DNA of 59,254 nt from DATATB01 sp036268995 (GCA_036268995.1 DATATB010000146.1:1-59254), one strand, 5' to 3'. Counted from the first letter of the stretch, positions 34,472-43,589 are shown. Notes: generated by a model not told the origin, from the letters alone. Numbers and translations are program-made.

Positions 34472-34521
34472 GGCGCCTCGCGCCTAGAAAAGCGCTAAGC
34501 CCACGGACTGCGGTCCGCGGG
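34471..34521. terminator. two hairpins after the VPVT-repeat gene
   Basis: AGGCGC-CTC-GCGCCT (34471-34485) overlaps the stop codon. CCCACGGAC (34500-34508) and GTCCGCGGG (34513-34521) form a second stem with one mismatch and loop TGCG. The CCCACGGAC stem recurs at 50754-50775. Confidence 0.5.
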
Positions 34522-34544
34522 GGGCGTTGAGAAGCCGCCAACCC

Positions 34545-34892
34545 TCAGGCTTCCGGCATTGCCGGCGGCACGTTCTCGGCCAGCAGATTGTCGGCCAGCA
34601 GGGCATCGGGCTTTTTGGTCCGGCTGCGGCGCGTGGCCTTCGCCGTGCTCCACTCTTTGGTCAGCGTCTCGAATACCTCGGGCGATTCGTAGCGGACGAT
34701 GTTCTTGCCTTCAGGCATCGGGCCGATCAGCCCGTGAAACACTGGCTGGCCGCGCAGACCCAGGTCGGTGCTGCAATCGTCGATGCCGATTTGCGTGTGC
34801 ATCTTTTGCAGCGATTCCGCCTTGTTATAGTCGCGAATGCGGATTTTGCCGTCGGCGCCGCGCGTGACGATGCGAAACGTATCTTTTGCCAT
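34545..34892 (-). CDS. hypothetical cytoplasmic protein
   Basis: The 115-residue frame starts with MAKDTFRIVTRGADGKIRIR behind a strong GGAGGAA ribosome binding site at 34902-34908. Residues about 20-85 look like a folded alpha/beta unit (KMHTQIGIDDCSTDLGLRGQPVFHG, IVRYESPEVFETLTKEWS), followed by a basic, Ala-rich tail. No signal peptide. A much longer in-frame extension upstream to 35639 lacks coding character and overlaps the alcohol dehydrogenase. No family was recognised. Confidence 0.55.
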   Translation of the reverse strand: MAKDTFRIVTRGADGKIRIRDYNKAESLQKMHTQIGIDDCSTDLGLRGQPVFHGLIGPMPEGKNIVRYESPEVFETLTKEWSTAKATRRSRTKKPDALLADNLLAENVPPAMPEA

Positions 34893-35122
34893 GAGCCGAT
34901 ATTCCTCCGCAAATTCCACACCGCTGAACAAGCTCTCGCGCACTTGCATGGGAGCGACAAAGCGTGATATCGACCCCCAGGGGTCTTGCCGGGCAAGGAT
35001 CTTCGCCGCGGCCCCCCAGCGGCTAGAGCCGCGCCAGTCGCCAGCGCCGGGCTTTAGAGCGCAGGCTGCTACCGGCGGTTCTTGCGTTGCAGACCGAGTG
35101 CCGGTCGTGACGCGCGTAGCGG

Positions 35123-36328
35123 TTAGAGTGCCCAGCGGAAGATCTGTTCGATGTCGGGCTGGCTGACGGGGCGCGGATTGACGCGCAGGATGCGTTTGAT
35201 GGCCAGGGCCTTCTCGGCCAGTATGGGAATCTGACCGGCCGTAATGCCCAAATCGCTCAGCCGTGCGGGAATGCCAATTTCGGCCTTCAGCCGCTCGACG
35301 CCCGCAATGGCCCGCTCGGCCGACTGCTCGACGCTCAGGCCGGAAGTATCCTCGCCCAGCAGCCGGGCAATCGCGGCGAACTCGGCTTGCCGCTCGGGCA
35401 GGTTGAAACGCATCACAAACGGCAGCAGCAGCCCATTGCCGGCGCCGTGCGAGCAGTGCGTCAGCCCGCCGACGGGGTACTCCATCGCATGCACGAGCGC
35501 CACGCCGACGTTGGAAAACGCGAGTCCAGCCAGCGTGGCGGCTAGGGCCATGCCTTCGCGATCGGCCAGGTTCGCCGGTTCGCGCACGGCCCGTACCAGG
35601 TGCCGGCCGATGAGCGCGATCGCCTTTTCGGCCAGGCAATCGCCCAGCGGATGGCGGCCCTGGTACACGCTCGTCTCGCCGGCCGGCAGCGGAAAGACGG
35701 CATTGTCCACCGCGGTGTAGGCTTCGATCGCGTGCGTCAGGGCGTCGATGCCGCTATCCGCCGTGACCTTGGCCGGGCAAGAGAGCGTCAAGCGCGGATC
35801 GACCAGCGCCAGCCGCGGCCGCAGATAATTGCTCAGCACGCCAACCTTGACCTGGTTGGCCGTGTCGGTGAGCACGGCGGCGGCCGTCACCTCCGATCCG
35901 GTGCCTGCGGTGGTCGGCACGCACACGATGGGCATCACGGGCCCCGGCACGCGGCTATCGCCCACGTAATCGCGCAGCGTGCCGCCATGCGTCAGCACCA
36001 GGGCCACGCACTTGGCCAGGTCCATGTTGCTGCCGCCACCCAAACCTAGCACGCCTTGCGGCTCAAACTGCCGGCCCAGCGCCAGGCAATCGTCGACCAG
36101 ATCGAGCGACGGCTCCGGTTGCCCGCCGTCGAACACCTCGACGTCGATGCCGGCCTCACCCAGCGCCGCTTCGACCGGCACCAACACGCCGGCCGTGGCC
36201 AGATGCCGATCGGTGACCAGCAGCAAGCGCTTGATCGACAGCTCTTTGACCAGCGCGCCGAGCTGTGCCACCGCGCCTGAGCCAAACAAAAGTTGTCCGG
36301 CCGAATGAAACGTCCAAGTCGTGCGCAT
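35123..36328 (-). CDS. iron-containing alcohol dehydrogenase
   Basis: The 401-residue protein has the NAD-binding loop GLGGGSNMDLAK, PIVCVPTTAGTGSEVT, and the metal-binding His region GLTHCSHGAGNGLLLPFVMRF, matching the group III iron-dependent alcohol dehydrogenases (related to FucO and butanol dehydrogenases). It would interconvert an aldehyde or alcohol with NAD(H). Substrate cannot be deduced; lactaldehyde is one possibility given sugar-degradation genes elsewhere in the window. No pathway neighbours adjoin it. Confidence 0.9.
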   Translation of the reverse strand: MRTTWTFHSAGQLLFGSGAVAQLGALVKELSIKRLLLVTDRHLATAGVLVPVEAALGEAGIDVEVFDGGQPEPSLDLVDDCLALGRQFEPQGVLGLGGGSNMDLAKCVALVLTHGGTLRDYVGDSRVPGPVMPIVCVPTTAGTGSEVTAAAVLTDTANQVKVGVLSNYLRPRLALVDPRLTLSCPAKVTADSGIDALTHAIEAYTAVDNAVFPLPAGETSVYQGRHPLGDCLAEKAIALIGRHLVRAVREPANLADREGMALAATLAGLAFSNVGVALVHAMEYPVGGLTHCSHGAGNGLLLPFVMRFNLPERQAEFAAIARLLGEDTSGLSVEQSAERAIAGVERLKAEIGIPARLSDLGITAGQIPILAEKALAIKRILRVNPRPVSQPDIEQIFRWAL

Positions 36329-36353
36329 AGGATGGGTCGCCCGGGCGTGTGAT

Positions 36354-36557
36354 TTACCAATACGATATGCTTTTCGGATCCGTCGAAGAGCGCTGCGCCA
36401 GGATGATTTCCTGTATCTTTCGTGTGGAGCCGACCCTGATTACAAGCTGGGCGGCTTTTCCTTCAAGTCCCTGCATCGGCTCTCGCAGTCGCACGAATTC
36501 CGGGCCGACCTGCCCCAATTCAATCACCTGGCCGTCAACGATTAGTTTGAGAGACAC
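36354..36557 (-). CDS. small hypothetical protein
   Basis: A GTG at 36557 begins a 67-residue protein reading MSLKLIVDGQVIELGQVGPE, then FVRLREPMQGL and a short beta-rich end. That N-terminus looks like a known planctomycete short-protein pattern, but this rests on memory of the family. In-frame ATGs upstream (to 36704) would add residues without clear homology. It lies between the ABC permease stop and the iron alcohol dehydrogenase start on the same strand, so operon membership is uncertain. Confidence 0.45.
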   Translation of the reverse strand: MSLKLIVDGQVIELGQVGPEFVRLREPMQGLEGKAAQLVIRVGSTRKIQEIILAQRSSTDPKSISYW

Positions 36558-36723
36558 TTCCGCAGAAAGGCGTCCGTGGCATTTTCGATGCACGTGTGGC
36601 TCCGACGTTAATGCCGAGAACGCAATCTTACTGAATTGAAATCCCGCAAGCGACTCTCGTCCGAGCGAATTACTGAGACGACCACCTCGCGGCTGCAGGC
36701 GCACTTCCGCAGCCCGCTCCGCC

Positions 36724-37491
36724 TCACGTCAAATCGCGGTATTCGCGGCGCTGGAAGATGAGCGCGGCGATGACCAGGGAAACGACGAAGAAACCGAGTA
36801 ACGTCCACTGGGCCACGTTCGGCGAAAAAGGCTCGAACCAGTGCGGGTCGGGCGGAGCGAGACCGTCGGGTTCGCCGGCCGCGTACATCAGCGTGCGGCC
36901 GTAGTAGTTCACGGCCACGCGCTTGATGATGCCGGGCGCGTGTCCCAGCAGCACTTCGACCAGCAGCGCGTAGACGAGTGCTACGATTGTCGAGTAGCGG
37001 AATGCTACGGCGAATAGATGAAACAGGCCGACGTAGGCCAGCGTCGCCAAGAACACGGCGGGCACGTAGTCGCTCCAGGCCGCCTGGCCCACTTCGCCGG
37101 CCAGCGTGCAAAAGACGAACAAGGCGCCGCAGGTAATGCCTAATGCCAGCGGCAGCGTGGCCGCGACCTTGGCCAGCAGCACGGCCCAGCGCGCCAGCGG
37201 CCGCACCAGGATGAACAGCAGCGTGCGGTCCTCGCGCTCGCCGCCAATGCTGCCGGCGGCGAAGGCCAACGTACACAGCGGCACGACGATCGACAGATAA
37301 ATCTCGATCAAAAAGCCATTGCTGAAGCGATCGAATTGATGCTCCGAAAATCCATGCTCTCCGAAGCGCCGCTTGAGCAGGAACAACAGGCAGCCGGCCA
37401 GCGGCACCAACGCCATCAGCGCGTTGGACGACCAGAGCAGCCGCCGAAACGACAGCCAGACGAGCATCAGCCAGGCGCGCAACGGGGTCAT
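36724..37491 (-). CDS. ABC-2 type permease, second of two
   Basis: The 255-residue protein has about six hydrophobic helices (for example LMALVPLAGCLLFLLKRRF, FLIEIYLSIVVPLCTLAFAAG). It has the EREDRTLLFILVRPLARW cytoplasmic segment, typical of ABC-2 exporter permeases in which the conserved E-REDRTL motif sits near the ATPase contact. Its start overlaps the ATPase stop by four bases (37488-37491). It forms one half of a second ATPase/permease pair. Substrate unknown. Confidence 0.82.
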   Translation of the reverse strand: MTPLRAWLMLVWLSFRRLLWSSNALMALVPLAGCLLFLLKRRFGEHGFSEHQFDRFSNGFLIEIYLSIVVPLCTLAFAAGSIGGEREDRTLLFILVRPLARWAVLLAKVAATLPLALGITCGALFVFCTLAGEVGQAAWSDYVPAVFLATLAYVGLFHLFAVAFRYSTIVALVYALLVEVLLGHAPGIIKRVAVNYYGRTLMYAAGEPDGLAPPDPHWFEPFSPNVAQWTLLGFFVVSLVIAALIFQRREYRDLT

Positions 37492-38411
37492 CGCGTGCTC
37501 TGTTGCAAGTAGTTGAAGATAGCGTCGGCGCCAGCGTCGAGCGTTTCCAGCCGCTCGATTTCGATTCCCTGCTCGAGCACCAGCTCGTTCAAGGCCGCGA
37601 AGAACCGACGCGCATTGGCTGTGCGCACCTGGAGCCGGCCGGCGTGCAGCTCGGCGCTGAGCACGGTTTCGGATTCGATCAACAGCGCGGCCAGGCGCCG
37701 CGTTTGCTCACAGGCGATCTCGACCAGTTGCGGATGGTCTTCCATCTGGCTGCGCACTTCGGCCAGCGTGCCCGAGGCAATCAGCCGTCCGCGGGCGATC
37801 ATCAGCACGCGGTCGGCCAGGTGCTCGATTTCGACCAGGATATGGCTGGAGATGAGAATTGCCTTGCCGCGCTCGGCCAGTTGAAAGAGCAGTTCGTTGA
37901 TGCTGCGGCGGCCTCCCGGATCGACGCCGCTGAGCGGTTCGTCCAGCAGCAAAATCGGCGGATCGTGTACGAGTGCCTGAGCGATCTTGATCCGCTGCCG
38001 CATGCCGTGGCTGCAACCGGCCATGCGCCGCTCGGACAAGTTGGCCATGCCCACTTCTTCCAGCGCCCGGTCGGTGCGCTCTTTGAGCTCGCGGCGTGGG
38101 TAGCCGTAGAGCGAGGCCATGGTCCAGACGAATTCGCAGCCGGTCATTTCTTCGTAAAACGTATTCAGGTCGGGGCAATAGCCGAGCAGGCGCTTGGCCG
38201 CGGTGCTCCAGGCGTCGTGGCCGCCGACAAGCACGCGACCCAAGCTCGCGCGAAGCTGGCCGCTGGCCAGCTTGATGAGCGTGCTTTTGCCCGCTCCGTT
38301 GGCGCCCAACAGTCCCGTGATGCCCGGCCCGATCTGGCAGTCCACGTCATTGACGCCGATCACCGAGCCGTAAAACTTGGTCACGCGGTCGAAAGTCAAT
38401 TCGGCGGTCAT
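37488..38411 (-). CDS. ABC transporter ATP-binding protein, second pair
   Basis: The 307-residue ATPase has Walker A LGANGAGKSTLIK, the signature HGMRQRIKIAQAL, Walker B PILLLDEPLSGVDPGG and an H-loop region IIS-HILVEIEHLADR. The C-terminal 80 residues are a non-ATPase extension (LLIESETVLSAELHAGRLQV). It overlaps the downstream permease by four bases. It sits after a first ATPase/permease pair in the same operon; both ATPases are of the ABC-2 exporter type (CcmA/NatA-like). Confidence 0.9.
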   Translation of the reverse strand: MTAELTFDRVTKFYGSVIGVNDVDCQIGPGITGLLGANGAGKSTLIKLASGQLRASLGRVLVGGHDAWSTAAKRLLGYCPDLNTFYEEMTGCEFVWTMASLYGYPRRELKERTDRALEEVGMANLSERRMAGCSHGMRQRIKIAQALVHDPPILLLDEPLSGVDPGGRRSINELLFQLAERGKAILISSHILVEIEHLADRVLMIARGRLIASGTLAEVRSQMEDHPQLVEIACEQTRRLAALLIESETVLSAELHAGRLQVRTANARRFFAALNELVLEQGIEIERLETLDAGADAIFNYLQQSTR

Positions 38412-38446
38412 GGCGCTAACCGGATGGGCGATTCACAATTTGCCTG

Positions 38447-39337
38447 TTACTGCACGATATCGACGGCCCGCACGCGATGCACTAGCGCCGCCAGACACAG
38501 CGTACATACACTGGCGAGAATGGCCAGTGACCACCAGCCGAGTTGCGGCTGCCCTGCGACTGCCTGCTGAGCGAAGCAAAGTTGCCCGGCCTCGTGAATG
38601 TCGTGCCAGGGATCGAGCAGCAGCCAGGCCGAGTGGCCCGTCTCGGTGGCCAGATACGCGGCCAGCCGCCGCAAGAGCAGGAACAAGCTGCACCAGGTGA
38701 TCGCGATCGGCGCCATCCGCTGCAAGTATGCGCTGAGCGTAACCAGCGTAATGCTCAGCGTGACGCAGAGCACCAGCCCATAGACGAGCACGGCCACGAG
38801 TGAGCGCCAATCGTTGAGCCAATAATCGATCGAGCCGGTGAACAGCCCGAACTCGACGTAGAGCGCCAGGGCCGGCAACGTGGTCAGCAGCGAGACCAGC
38901 ACGCTGACCGCCAGCAGCTTGCCGAAAATGTAGTGCCGGCGGTCGATGCGGCGCGAGAGGTAAAACGGCAGCGACTTGTTCCGAAAATCCGAGCCGACCA
39001 GCAGGCTGCCCGAAAAGGCCAGCAGGATCATGACCACCAGGCTCTGCCGGCCCATGAATCGCGTATAGCCGCTCTCCTCGCCGCTGGGGCCTTCGGCGCT
39101 GAAGCCGAACGTGCGCAGGATGTTTTGCTGCGTCTGCACCGGCACCGTGGCCTGCGTGATCGCGTAAATCGCCGCGAAAAAGAACAGGAATTGGACCAGG
39201 CATAGGGCGATCACGATCCAATAGCTCTTGCGGCGAAAGACTTGCAGCAGGGCCACGCGCACCAGCGCCAGGCAACCGACCGAGGGCCAGCGCAGCTTGC
39301 CTTCCCAGCCGTGATAATGCGCGCGATCAATTCCCAT
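38447..39337 (-). CDS. ABC-2 type permease, first of two
   Basis: The 296-residue protein starts at the ATG at 39337, overlapping the ATPase stop by 11 bases. It has about six transmembrane segments (YWIVIALCLVQFLFFFAAIY, LVVMILLAFSGSLLVG and others) and a conserved DFRNKSLPFYLSRRIDRR cytoplasmic loop, near the exporter coupling site. It differs clearly from the second permease (36724), so the operon encodes two distinct membrane subunits. Substrate unknown. Confidence 0.82.
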   Translation of the reverse strand: MGIDRAHYHGWEGKLRWPSVGCLALVRVALLQVFRRKSYWIVIALCLVQFLFFFAAIYAITQATVPVQTQQNILRTFGFSAEGPSGEESGYTRFMGRQSLVVMILLAFSGSLLVGSDFRNKSLPFYLSRRIDRRHYIFGKLLAVSVLVSLLTTLPALALYVEFGLFTGSIDYWLNDWRSLVAVLVYGLVLCVTLSITLVTLSAYLQRMAPIAITWCSLFLLLRRLAAYLATETGHSAWLLLDPWHDIHEAGQLCFAQQAVAGQPQLGWWSLAILASVCTLCLAALVHRVRAVDIVQ

Positions 39338-40319
39338 GCGCCACACCCTCGGCCAGTGGAGCGGGAGCATGATCGTGGACCGGCGGCGGATGCTGGTCCG
39401 TCATGCGGAAAAACAGCCGCTCCAGATCTTCCTCATCGCGTTTGAGGTGCGTGAGCACCACGCCCGCTCGCGCGGCCAGCTCGAAGAACAAGCCGGTGCC
39501 CGCTCCGGCCGGCGCCGTCACCAGCAGCTTGGGCGCTTCGCCGGGCCGCTCGACCATCACGCCGGCGTGTTCCAAAGCCGCGACCAGTGCTTCGCCGTTG
39601 CCCTCCCAGCCCAGCTCGAAGCGATTGGCAACACCGGCACGCAGCGACTCGATGCTGCCAGAGCGCACGACCGTGCCGCGATCGAGCATCACGACTTGCT
39701 GGCAGAGGCGCTCGACGTCGCCCAGCAGGTGCGTGCAAAGAATGATGCTTTTGCCGGTCTGGGCAATCAGATCCTTGAGCAACTCCAGCATCGTGACGCG
39801 GCCGGCCGGATCGAGGCCGTTGGTCGGTTCGTCCAAAAGCAGCAATTGCGGATCGTGCACCAGCGCCGCGGCCAGCTTGAGCCGCTGCACATTGCCGGTC
39901 GAGTATTCCTCCAAACGTCGATAGCGCAGCTCGCCCAGGCCGACGTAGTTGAGCACCTCGTGCGCACGCCGCTGGGCATCGCGATGGGGCATGCCATACA
40001 GGTCGCCGGAGAGGGCCACAAACTCGACGCCCTTGAGCAACGGCACAGTAGCGGCCGCCTCAGGCATGTAGCCGATGCGGCCGCGCAGCCGGCTGCCGGC
40101 TTCGGCCAGATCGACGCCCAGGATCGTGCCTTGTCCCGAGTCGGGCTTGAGTAAGCCCAACAGGATTTTGAGCAGCGTGCTCTTGCCGGCGCCGTTGTTG
40201 CCTACCAGCCCGATCGTGCCCGGCTCGAGTTGCAGGCAGACATCGCGAAGGGCCTGGAGCTGACCGTATCGGCGGCTGACGTGCGCGAGGTTTACGAGCA
40301 TGATCGGCCGAGCGGACAA
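39327..40319 (-). CDS. ABC transporter ATP-binding protein, first pair
   Basis: The 330-residue ATPase has Walker A VGNNGAGKSTLLKIL, a signature YSTGNVQRLKLAAAL (degenerate but in place), Walker B LLLLDEPTNGLDPAGR and the His switch LCTHLLGDVERLCQQ. The C-terminal 120 residues are an extension without ATPase motifs. It begins six bases after the small gene at 40326-40586 and overlaps the permease gene downstream. Confidence 0.9.
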   Translation of the reverse strand: MSARPIMLVNLAHVSRRYGQLQALRDVCLQLEPGTIGLVGNNGAGKSTLLKILLGLLKPDSGQGTILGVDLAEAGSRLRGRIGYMPEAAATVPLLKGVEFVALSGDLYGMPHRDAQRRAHEVLNYVGLGELRYRRLEEYSTGNVQRLKLAAALVHDPQLLLLDEPTNGLDPAGRVTMLELLKDLIAQTGKSIILCTHLLGDVERLCQQVVMLDRGTVVRSGSIESLRAGVANRFELGWEGNGEALVAALEHAGVMVERPGEAPKLLVTAPAGAGTGLFFELAARAGVVLTHLKRDEEDLERLFFRMTDQHPPPVHDHAPAPLAEGVAHGN

Positions 40320-40325
40320 GACTTT

Positions 40326-40586
40326 TTATTTCTTGGCGAGCAACTCTTCCAGCAGTTTGGCGAGCAACGACGGATTGTCGCTTTTGACGACGTGCTCGAT
40401 GCGGCTGGCCGGCACTTTGAGCTTTTCCAGATGCCCCTGGATCCGGGTCCACAGCCGGCCGCGGGCTTTGCCTTCGGCCAGGAACAGCTCGGTCACGTCC
40501 TCACCCAGCTTCTGCAACGAGATCGATTCCTGGTTCTCGTAGTAGTTGCGGATGATTTTCTGCTGGTATTTCGTGCGTTCGGCCAT
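40326..40586 (-). CDS. small soluble protein leading the ABC operon, hypothetical
   Basis: An 86-residue charged protein (starting MAERTKYQQKIIRNYYENQE) predicted to be mostly helical: helices around 2-20, 25-45 and 60-86 (LLAKLLEELLAKK end). It shows no transmembrane helix. It is separated by six bases from the first ABC ATPase and is probably co-transcribed. A longer frame to 40649 is possible, but the start chosen begins at the conserved-looking helix. It was not matched to a known family. Confidence 0.62.
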   Translation of the reverse strand: MAERTKYQQKIIRNYYENQESISLQKLGEDVTELFLAEGKARGRLWTRIQGHLEKLKVPASRIEHVVKSDNPSLLAKLLEELLAKK

Positions 40587-40880
40587 GAGAGCGGAGCTTC
40601 CTTTCTGGTGCTGGTGTGGCCTGCGGCGCCCGGCGGGAGCCCATTTCAATCGACGGGCATCCCTAGTTTATCGGCGTGGCCATCGCAGGGGAAATCGGTT
40701 TTGCGACCGGGCGGAGTTAAGTGCTGGCCCAGTATGCCGGTTGCGCAAGGTTGCCGGGAGGCGTGGCGAGCCAATTTTTTGTTTCCTCCGGTCGCTGACG
40801 CTCCCGGCTCGCCGGGCGGACCGTAAGGTTTGCCGGCTGGTCTCCGCGGGAGCGGCAAAATTGTTTACCATGCCGCCCGC

Positions 40881-42578
40881 ATGACCCGAGCACCCCATCC
40901 AGCCCCGCTACGCGGACTTTCGATCACCAGCCTCGGCACGCTGGCCAGCCGCGTGTTGGGCCTGGCGCGCGACATGGCCACGGCCTCGCTGTTGGGCCTG
41001 TCGGGCGATGGCGTGATGGATGCCTTTGTGCTGGCATTCCGCATCCCCAACTTGTTCCGCCGCCTGTTTGGCGAGGGAGCCCTGGCCGCCGCGTACTTGC
41101 CGGTGCTCTCCGAGGAGTTGGAGCGCGATCGGCCCCGAGCGTGGCAATTTGCTTCCGTCGGGCTGGCGCTGTTGGCCGCGCTGTTGGCCGCAATCGTGGT
41201 AATCGGCGAAGGCGGATTGGCGGTTGCCGCGTGGTTTTGTGCCGGTGATCCTCAGACCTCGCAGTTGCTGGGGCTCTCGGCCGTGCTGCTGCCCTACTTG
41301 CTATTGGTTTGCCTGGCAGCCCAACTCTCGGCCACGCTCCAAGCCTTGGGCCGCTTTGGCCTGCCGGCGCTGGCGCCCGCGCTGCTGAATATCATCTGGT
41401 TGATCGGCGTCTGGCTGGCAGCTTCGATCTTCGATCTGGATCACCAGCAGCGGGCGTACGTCGTGGCGGTCTCGATCCTCGTGGCCGGTTGCGTGCAGGT
41501 GGCCGTGCAAGCCCGGGCCCTGGGGCGGCTGGGATTCCGCTGGCACTATAACTGGCAGGCCAGCCGGGCCGCGGTGATCAAGGTGGTGGCCGCGACCGGG
41601 CCGATGATCGTGGGCCTGGCAGTGACGCAAATCAATACGCTGCTCGACAGCCTGATGGCCTGGGGGCTGACGGCCTCGGAGCCGGGACAAGCGATCGGCT
41701 GGCTGGGTGGCGTTGTCGATTATCCATTTCGGCCGGGCGCTGCCGCGGCGATTTATTTCGCCGAGCGACTGTATCAGTTTCCGCTGGGCATCTTGGGATT
41801 GGCCGTGGCGACGGCTATTTTTCCCGTCTTGAGCCGACACGCTGCCCGCGGTGCCCGGCACGAGTTGGGCGCGGAGCTGTCCGCTGGCCTGCGATTGGTC
41901 TTGTTCCTGGGTCTGCCGGCCAGTGTGGGGCTGGTACTGCTGTCCGAGCCGCTGGCGACGCTCTTCTTTCGCCACGGCGAGGTCACGGCCGCCGATGCCG
42001 CGCGACTGTCGCAGATGATCGCCTGCTATGGGCTGGGCGTCTGGGCGTTTTGTGCAGCGCCGGTCTTGGTGCGGGGCTATTTTGCCCGGGGCGACCAGCG
42101 CACGCCGCTGCGGATGGCCTGGCTGGCGATGGCGGTGAATGTGCTGCTGAATCTGCTGCTGGTCTGGCCGCTGGGCGAGTGCGGCCTGGCACTCAGCACT
42201 TCGGTGGCCGGCGTGGTGCAACTGGCCGGCCTGGCTTGGGCTTTTGACCAGGGTCACCTTAACAACGGCGCGCGGACGCTCGTCTGGCCAGCCTTGCGGC
42301 GCTCGGCCTGGCAATCGGCCGCGGCCACCGCCGGCATGGCCGTGTGCAGCATTCTGGTGCTCATGGCCCTGCCCACCGGCGGGCACTGGGCCTTGATTCG
42401 CGTGGCCGGGCCTGTGGCTGCCGGCATGATCGCCGTATTCGGAGTGGCCCGCCTGCTGGGCATGGACGAACTGGCCCTGCTGTGGCCCGAGCGGCGAAAC
42501 ACGCCCTCCCAGCCGGCCGAGCCGAGTGCCCCGGGACGGGTCGGCCGGCCCGTTTCGCACGCCGCGGCGATACGCTAA
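40881..42578 (+). CDS. murJ: lipid II flippase MurJ
   Basis: The 565-residue MOP-superfamily protein has about 14 transmembrane segments and the MurJ-type N-terminus LASRVLGLARDMATASLLG, VMDAFVLAFRIPNLFRRLFGEGALAAAYLP, with Arg residues lining the cavity, and a LPASVGLVLLSEPLATLFFRHG segment. MurJ moves lipid II across the inner membrane for peptidoglycan synthesis. It is alone on the plus strand, divergent from the ABC operon. Planctomycetes have thin peptidoglycan, so its retention is notable but not unusual. A Pro-rich tail of about 40 residues follows the last helix. Confidence 0.9.
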   Translation: MTRAPHPAPLRGLSITSLGTLASRVLGLARDMATASLLGLSGDGVMDAFVLAFRIPNLFRRLFGEGALAAAYLPVLSEELERDRPRAWQFASVGLALLAALLAAIVVIGEGGLAVAAWFCAGDPQTSQLLGLSAVLLPYLLLVCLAAQLSATLQALGRFGLPALAPALLNIIWLIGVWLAASIFDLDHQQRAYVVAVSILVAGCVQVAVQARALGRLGFRWHYNWQASRAAVIKVVAATGPMIVGLAVTQINTLLDSLMAWGLTASEPGQAIGWLGGVVDYPFRPGAAAAIYFAERLYQFPLGILGLAVATAIFPVLSRHAARGARHELGAELSAGLRLVLFLGLPASVGLVLLSEPLATLFFRHGEVTAADAARLSQMIACYGLGVWAFCAAPVLVRGYFARGDQRTPLRMAWLAMAVNVLLNLLLVWPLGECGLALSTSVAGVVQLAGLAWAFDQGHLNNGARTLVWPALRRSAWQSAAATAGMAVCSILVLMALPTGGHWALIRVAGPVAAGMIAVFGVARLLGMDELALLWPERRNTPSQPAEPSAPGRVGRPVSHAAAIR

Positions 42579-42693
42579 ATTATCGCTAGCGACCCCTTGC
42601 CGGAAGTCGAATGCTCCGGCGGTGCATCGCGATGGCGAAGTTTGCCCGACCGTTCAACGCTCAACCGCCGCACCCACGACCACAGGAACGTCG

Positions 42694-43074
42694 ATGCCGA
42701 TTGTCACTTTCGTCACGGATAAGAAACAAGTGCAAGTGCCCGAGGGCGCCAACTTGCGCAAGGAGGCGATCAAGGCCGGAGTCCGGATCTACAACGGCAT
42801 GAACGGACTGGGGGCCGGGCTCAACGAAGTTTTCAATTGCCACGGCCTGGGCACCTGCGGCACGTGCCGCGTGCTGATCGCCAAGGGCCACGAGAATGCC
42901 AGCCCGATGGGCATGCTCGAGAAGGCCAATCTGAAGGCCGGTCCCGCCGCGTTCGCCTATATCGGCAACGAAGAGAACATGCGGCTGGCTTGCCAGGTCG
43001 AGATCCGCGGCGACATGGAAGTGGTCACGCGCCCCACGTTCAATCTGTTCGGCGACGGCAGCTTTTTCAGTTAA
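42694..43074 (+). CDS. 2Fe-2S ferredoxin
   Basis: The 126-residue protein has the plant-type ferredoxin cluster motif C-x5-C-x2-C (Cys49, Cys55, Cys58) and a distal Cys100 in RLACQVEIRGD. The PIVTFVTDKKQVQVPEGANLRKEAI start is the family N-terminus. It should carry one electron in redox metabolism. It is followed 50 bases later by the P-II gene on the same strand. The longer upstream frame to 42526 is rejected because the fold starts at the ATG. Confidence 0.88.
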   Translation: MPIVTFVTDKKQVQVPEGANLRKEAIKAGVRIYNGMNGLGAGLNEVFNCHGLGTCGTCRVLIAKGHENASPMGMLEKANLKAGPAAFAYIGNEENMRLACQVEIRGDMEVVTRPTFNLFGDGSFFS

Positions 43075-43124
43075 GAGTTTCAGCTAATCCGTTTCCAGTC
43101 CTCAATGGCCTCGGACTATCCGCC

Positions 43125-43442
43125 ATGAAACAAGTCGTGGCGATCATCAAGCCCTACCTGGCCGAGAAGGTACTCGAGAGCCTCAAGCGGGCGCCGCTGG
43201 AGGCAGTGAGCGTGCGCGAGGTGAAGGGCTACGGCCGGCAGAAGAGCTATCTCGATCAATATGCCGGCAGTGAGTATTCGCAGGCCTTTCTCCCCAAGGT
43301 CGAAATCAACCTCTGGGTCGACGACGCCCGCGTGGAAGAAGTCGTGCGCAAGATCGTCGAGGTCGCCCGCACCGGCCGCATGGGCGACGGCAAGATCTTC
43401 GTCCTCCCCACCGCCCCCAAGATGCAGGTGGTGGATTTCTGA
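43125..43442 (+). CDS. P-II family nitrogen regulatory protein
   Basis: The 105-residue protein begins MKQVVAIIKPYLAEKVLESL and carries the P-II signature GYGRQK (35-40), the T-loop with Tyr51 (the uridylylation site in GlnB/GlnK), FLPKVEINLWVDD and GDGKIFVLP. P-II proteins bind ATP/ADP and 2-oxoglutarate and report nitrogen status to their targets. There is no AmtB or glnA neighbour, unlike most GlnK loci; the only neighbour is the ferredoxin. Which target it controls is unknown. Confidence 0.92.
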   Translation: MKQVVAIIKPYLAEKVLESLKRAPLEAVSVREVKGYGRQKSYLDQYAGSEYSQAFLPKVEINLWVDDARVEEVVRKIVEVARTGRMGDGKIFVLPTAPKMQVVDF

Positions 43443-43489
43443 AGGCCTGCAGACAAAGAAGACCACGAAGAAATGGAAGAAGCGGAAGG

Positions 43490-43589
43490 ACCACGGATTT
43501 CACGGATGGCGCGGATACGCCAAATGGTCTAACGCCTAATCCTTCGACATTGTTTTCTTCTATCCGTGTTCATCCGTGAAATCCGTGGT
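43490..43589. repeat. ACCACGGATTTCACGGATG inverted repeat, unit 1
   Basis: Bases 43490-43508 and 43571-43589 are perfect reverse complements (19 bp). The right arm touches the stop codon of the MT-A70 methyltransferase gene at 43590, and the left arm lies after the P-II stop. The same motif recurs at 44277-44366 and 48261-48290. Confidence 0.88.

Noticed and set aside
34893..35639. Upstream extension of the 115-residue gene at 34545-34892
   Set aside because: The extension overlaps the alcohol dehydrogenase end and has no coding character; a strong ribosome binding site supports the internal ATG.
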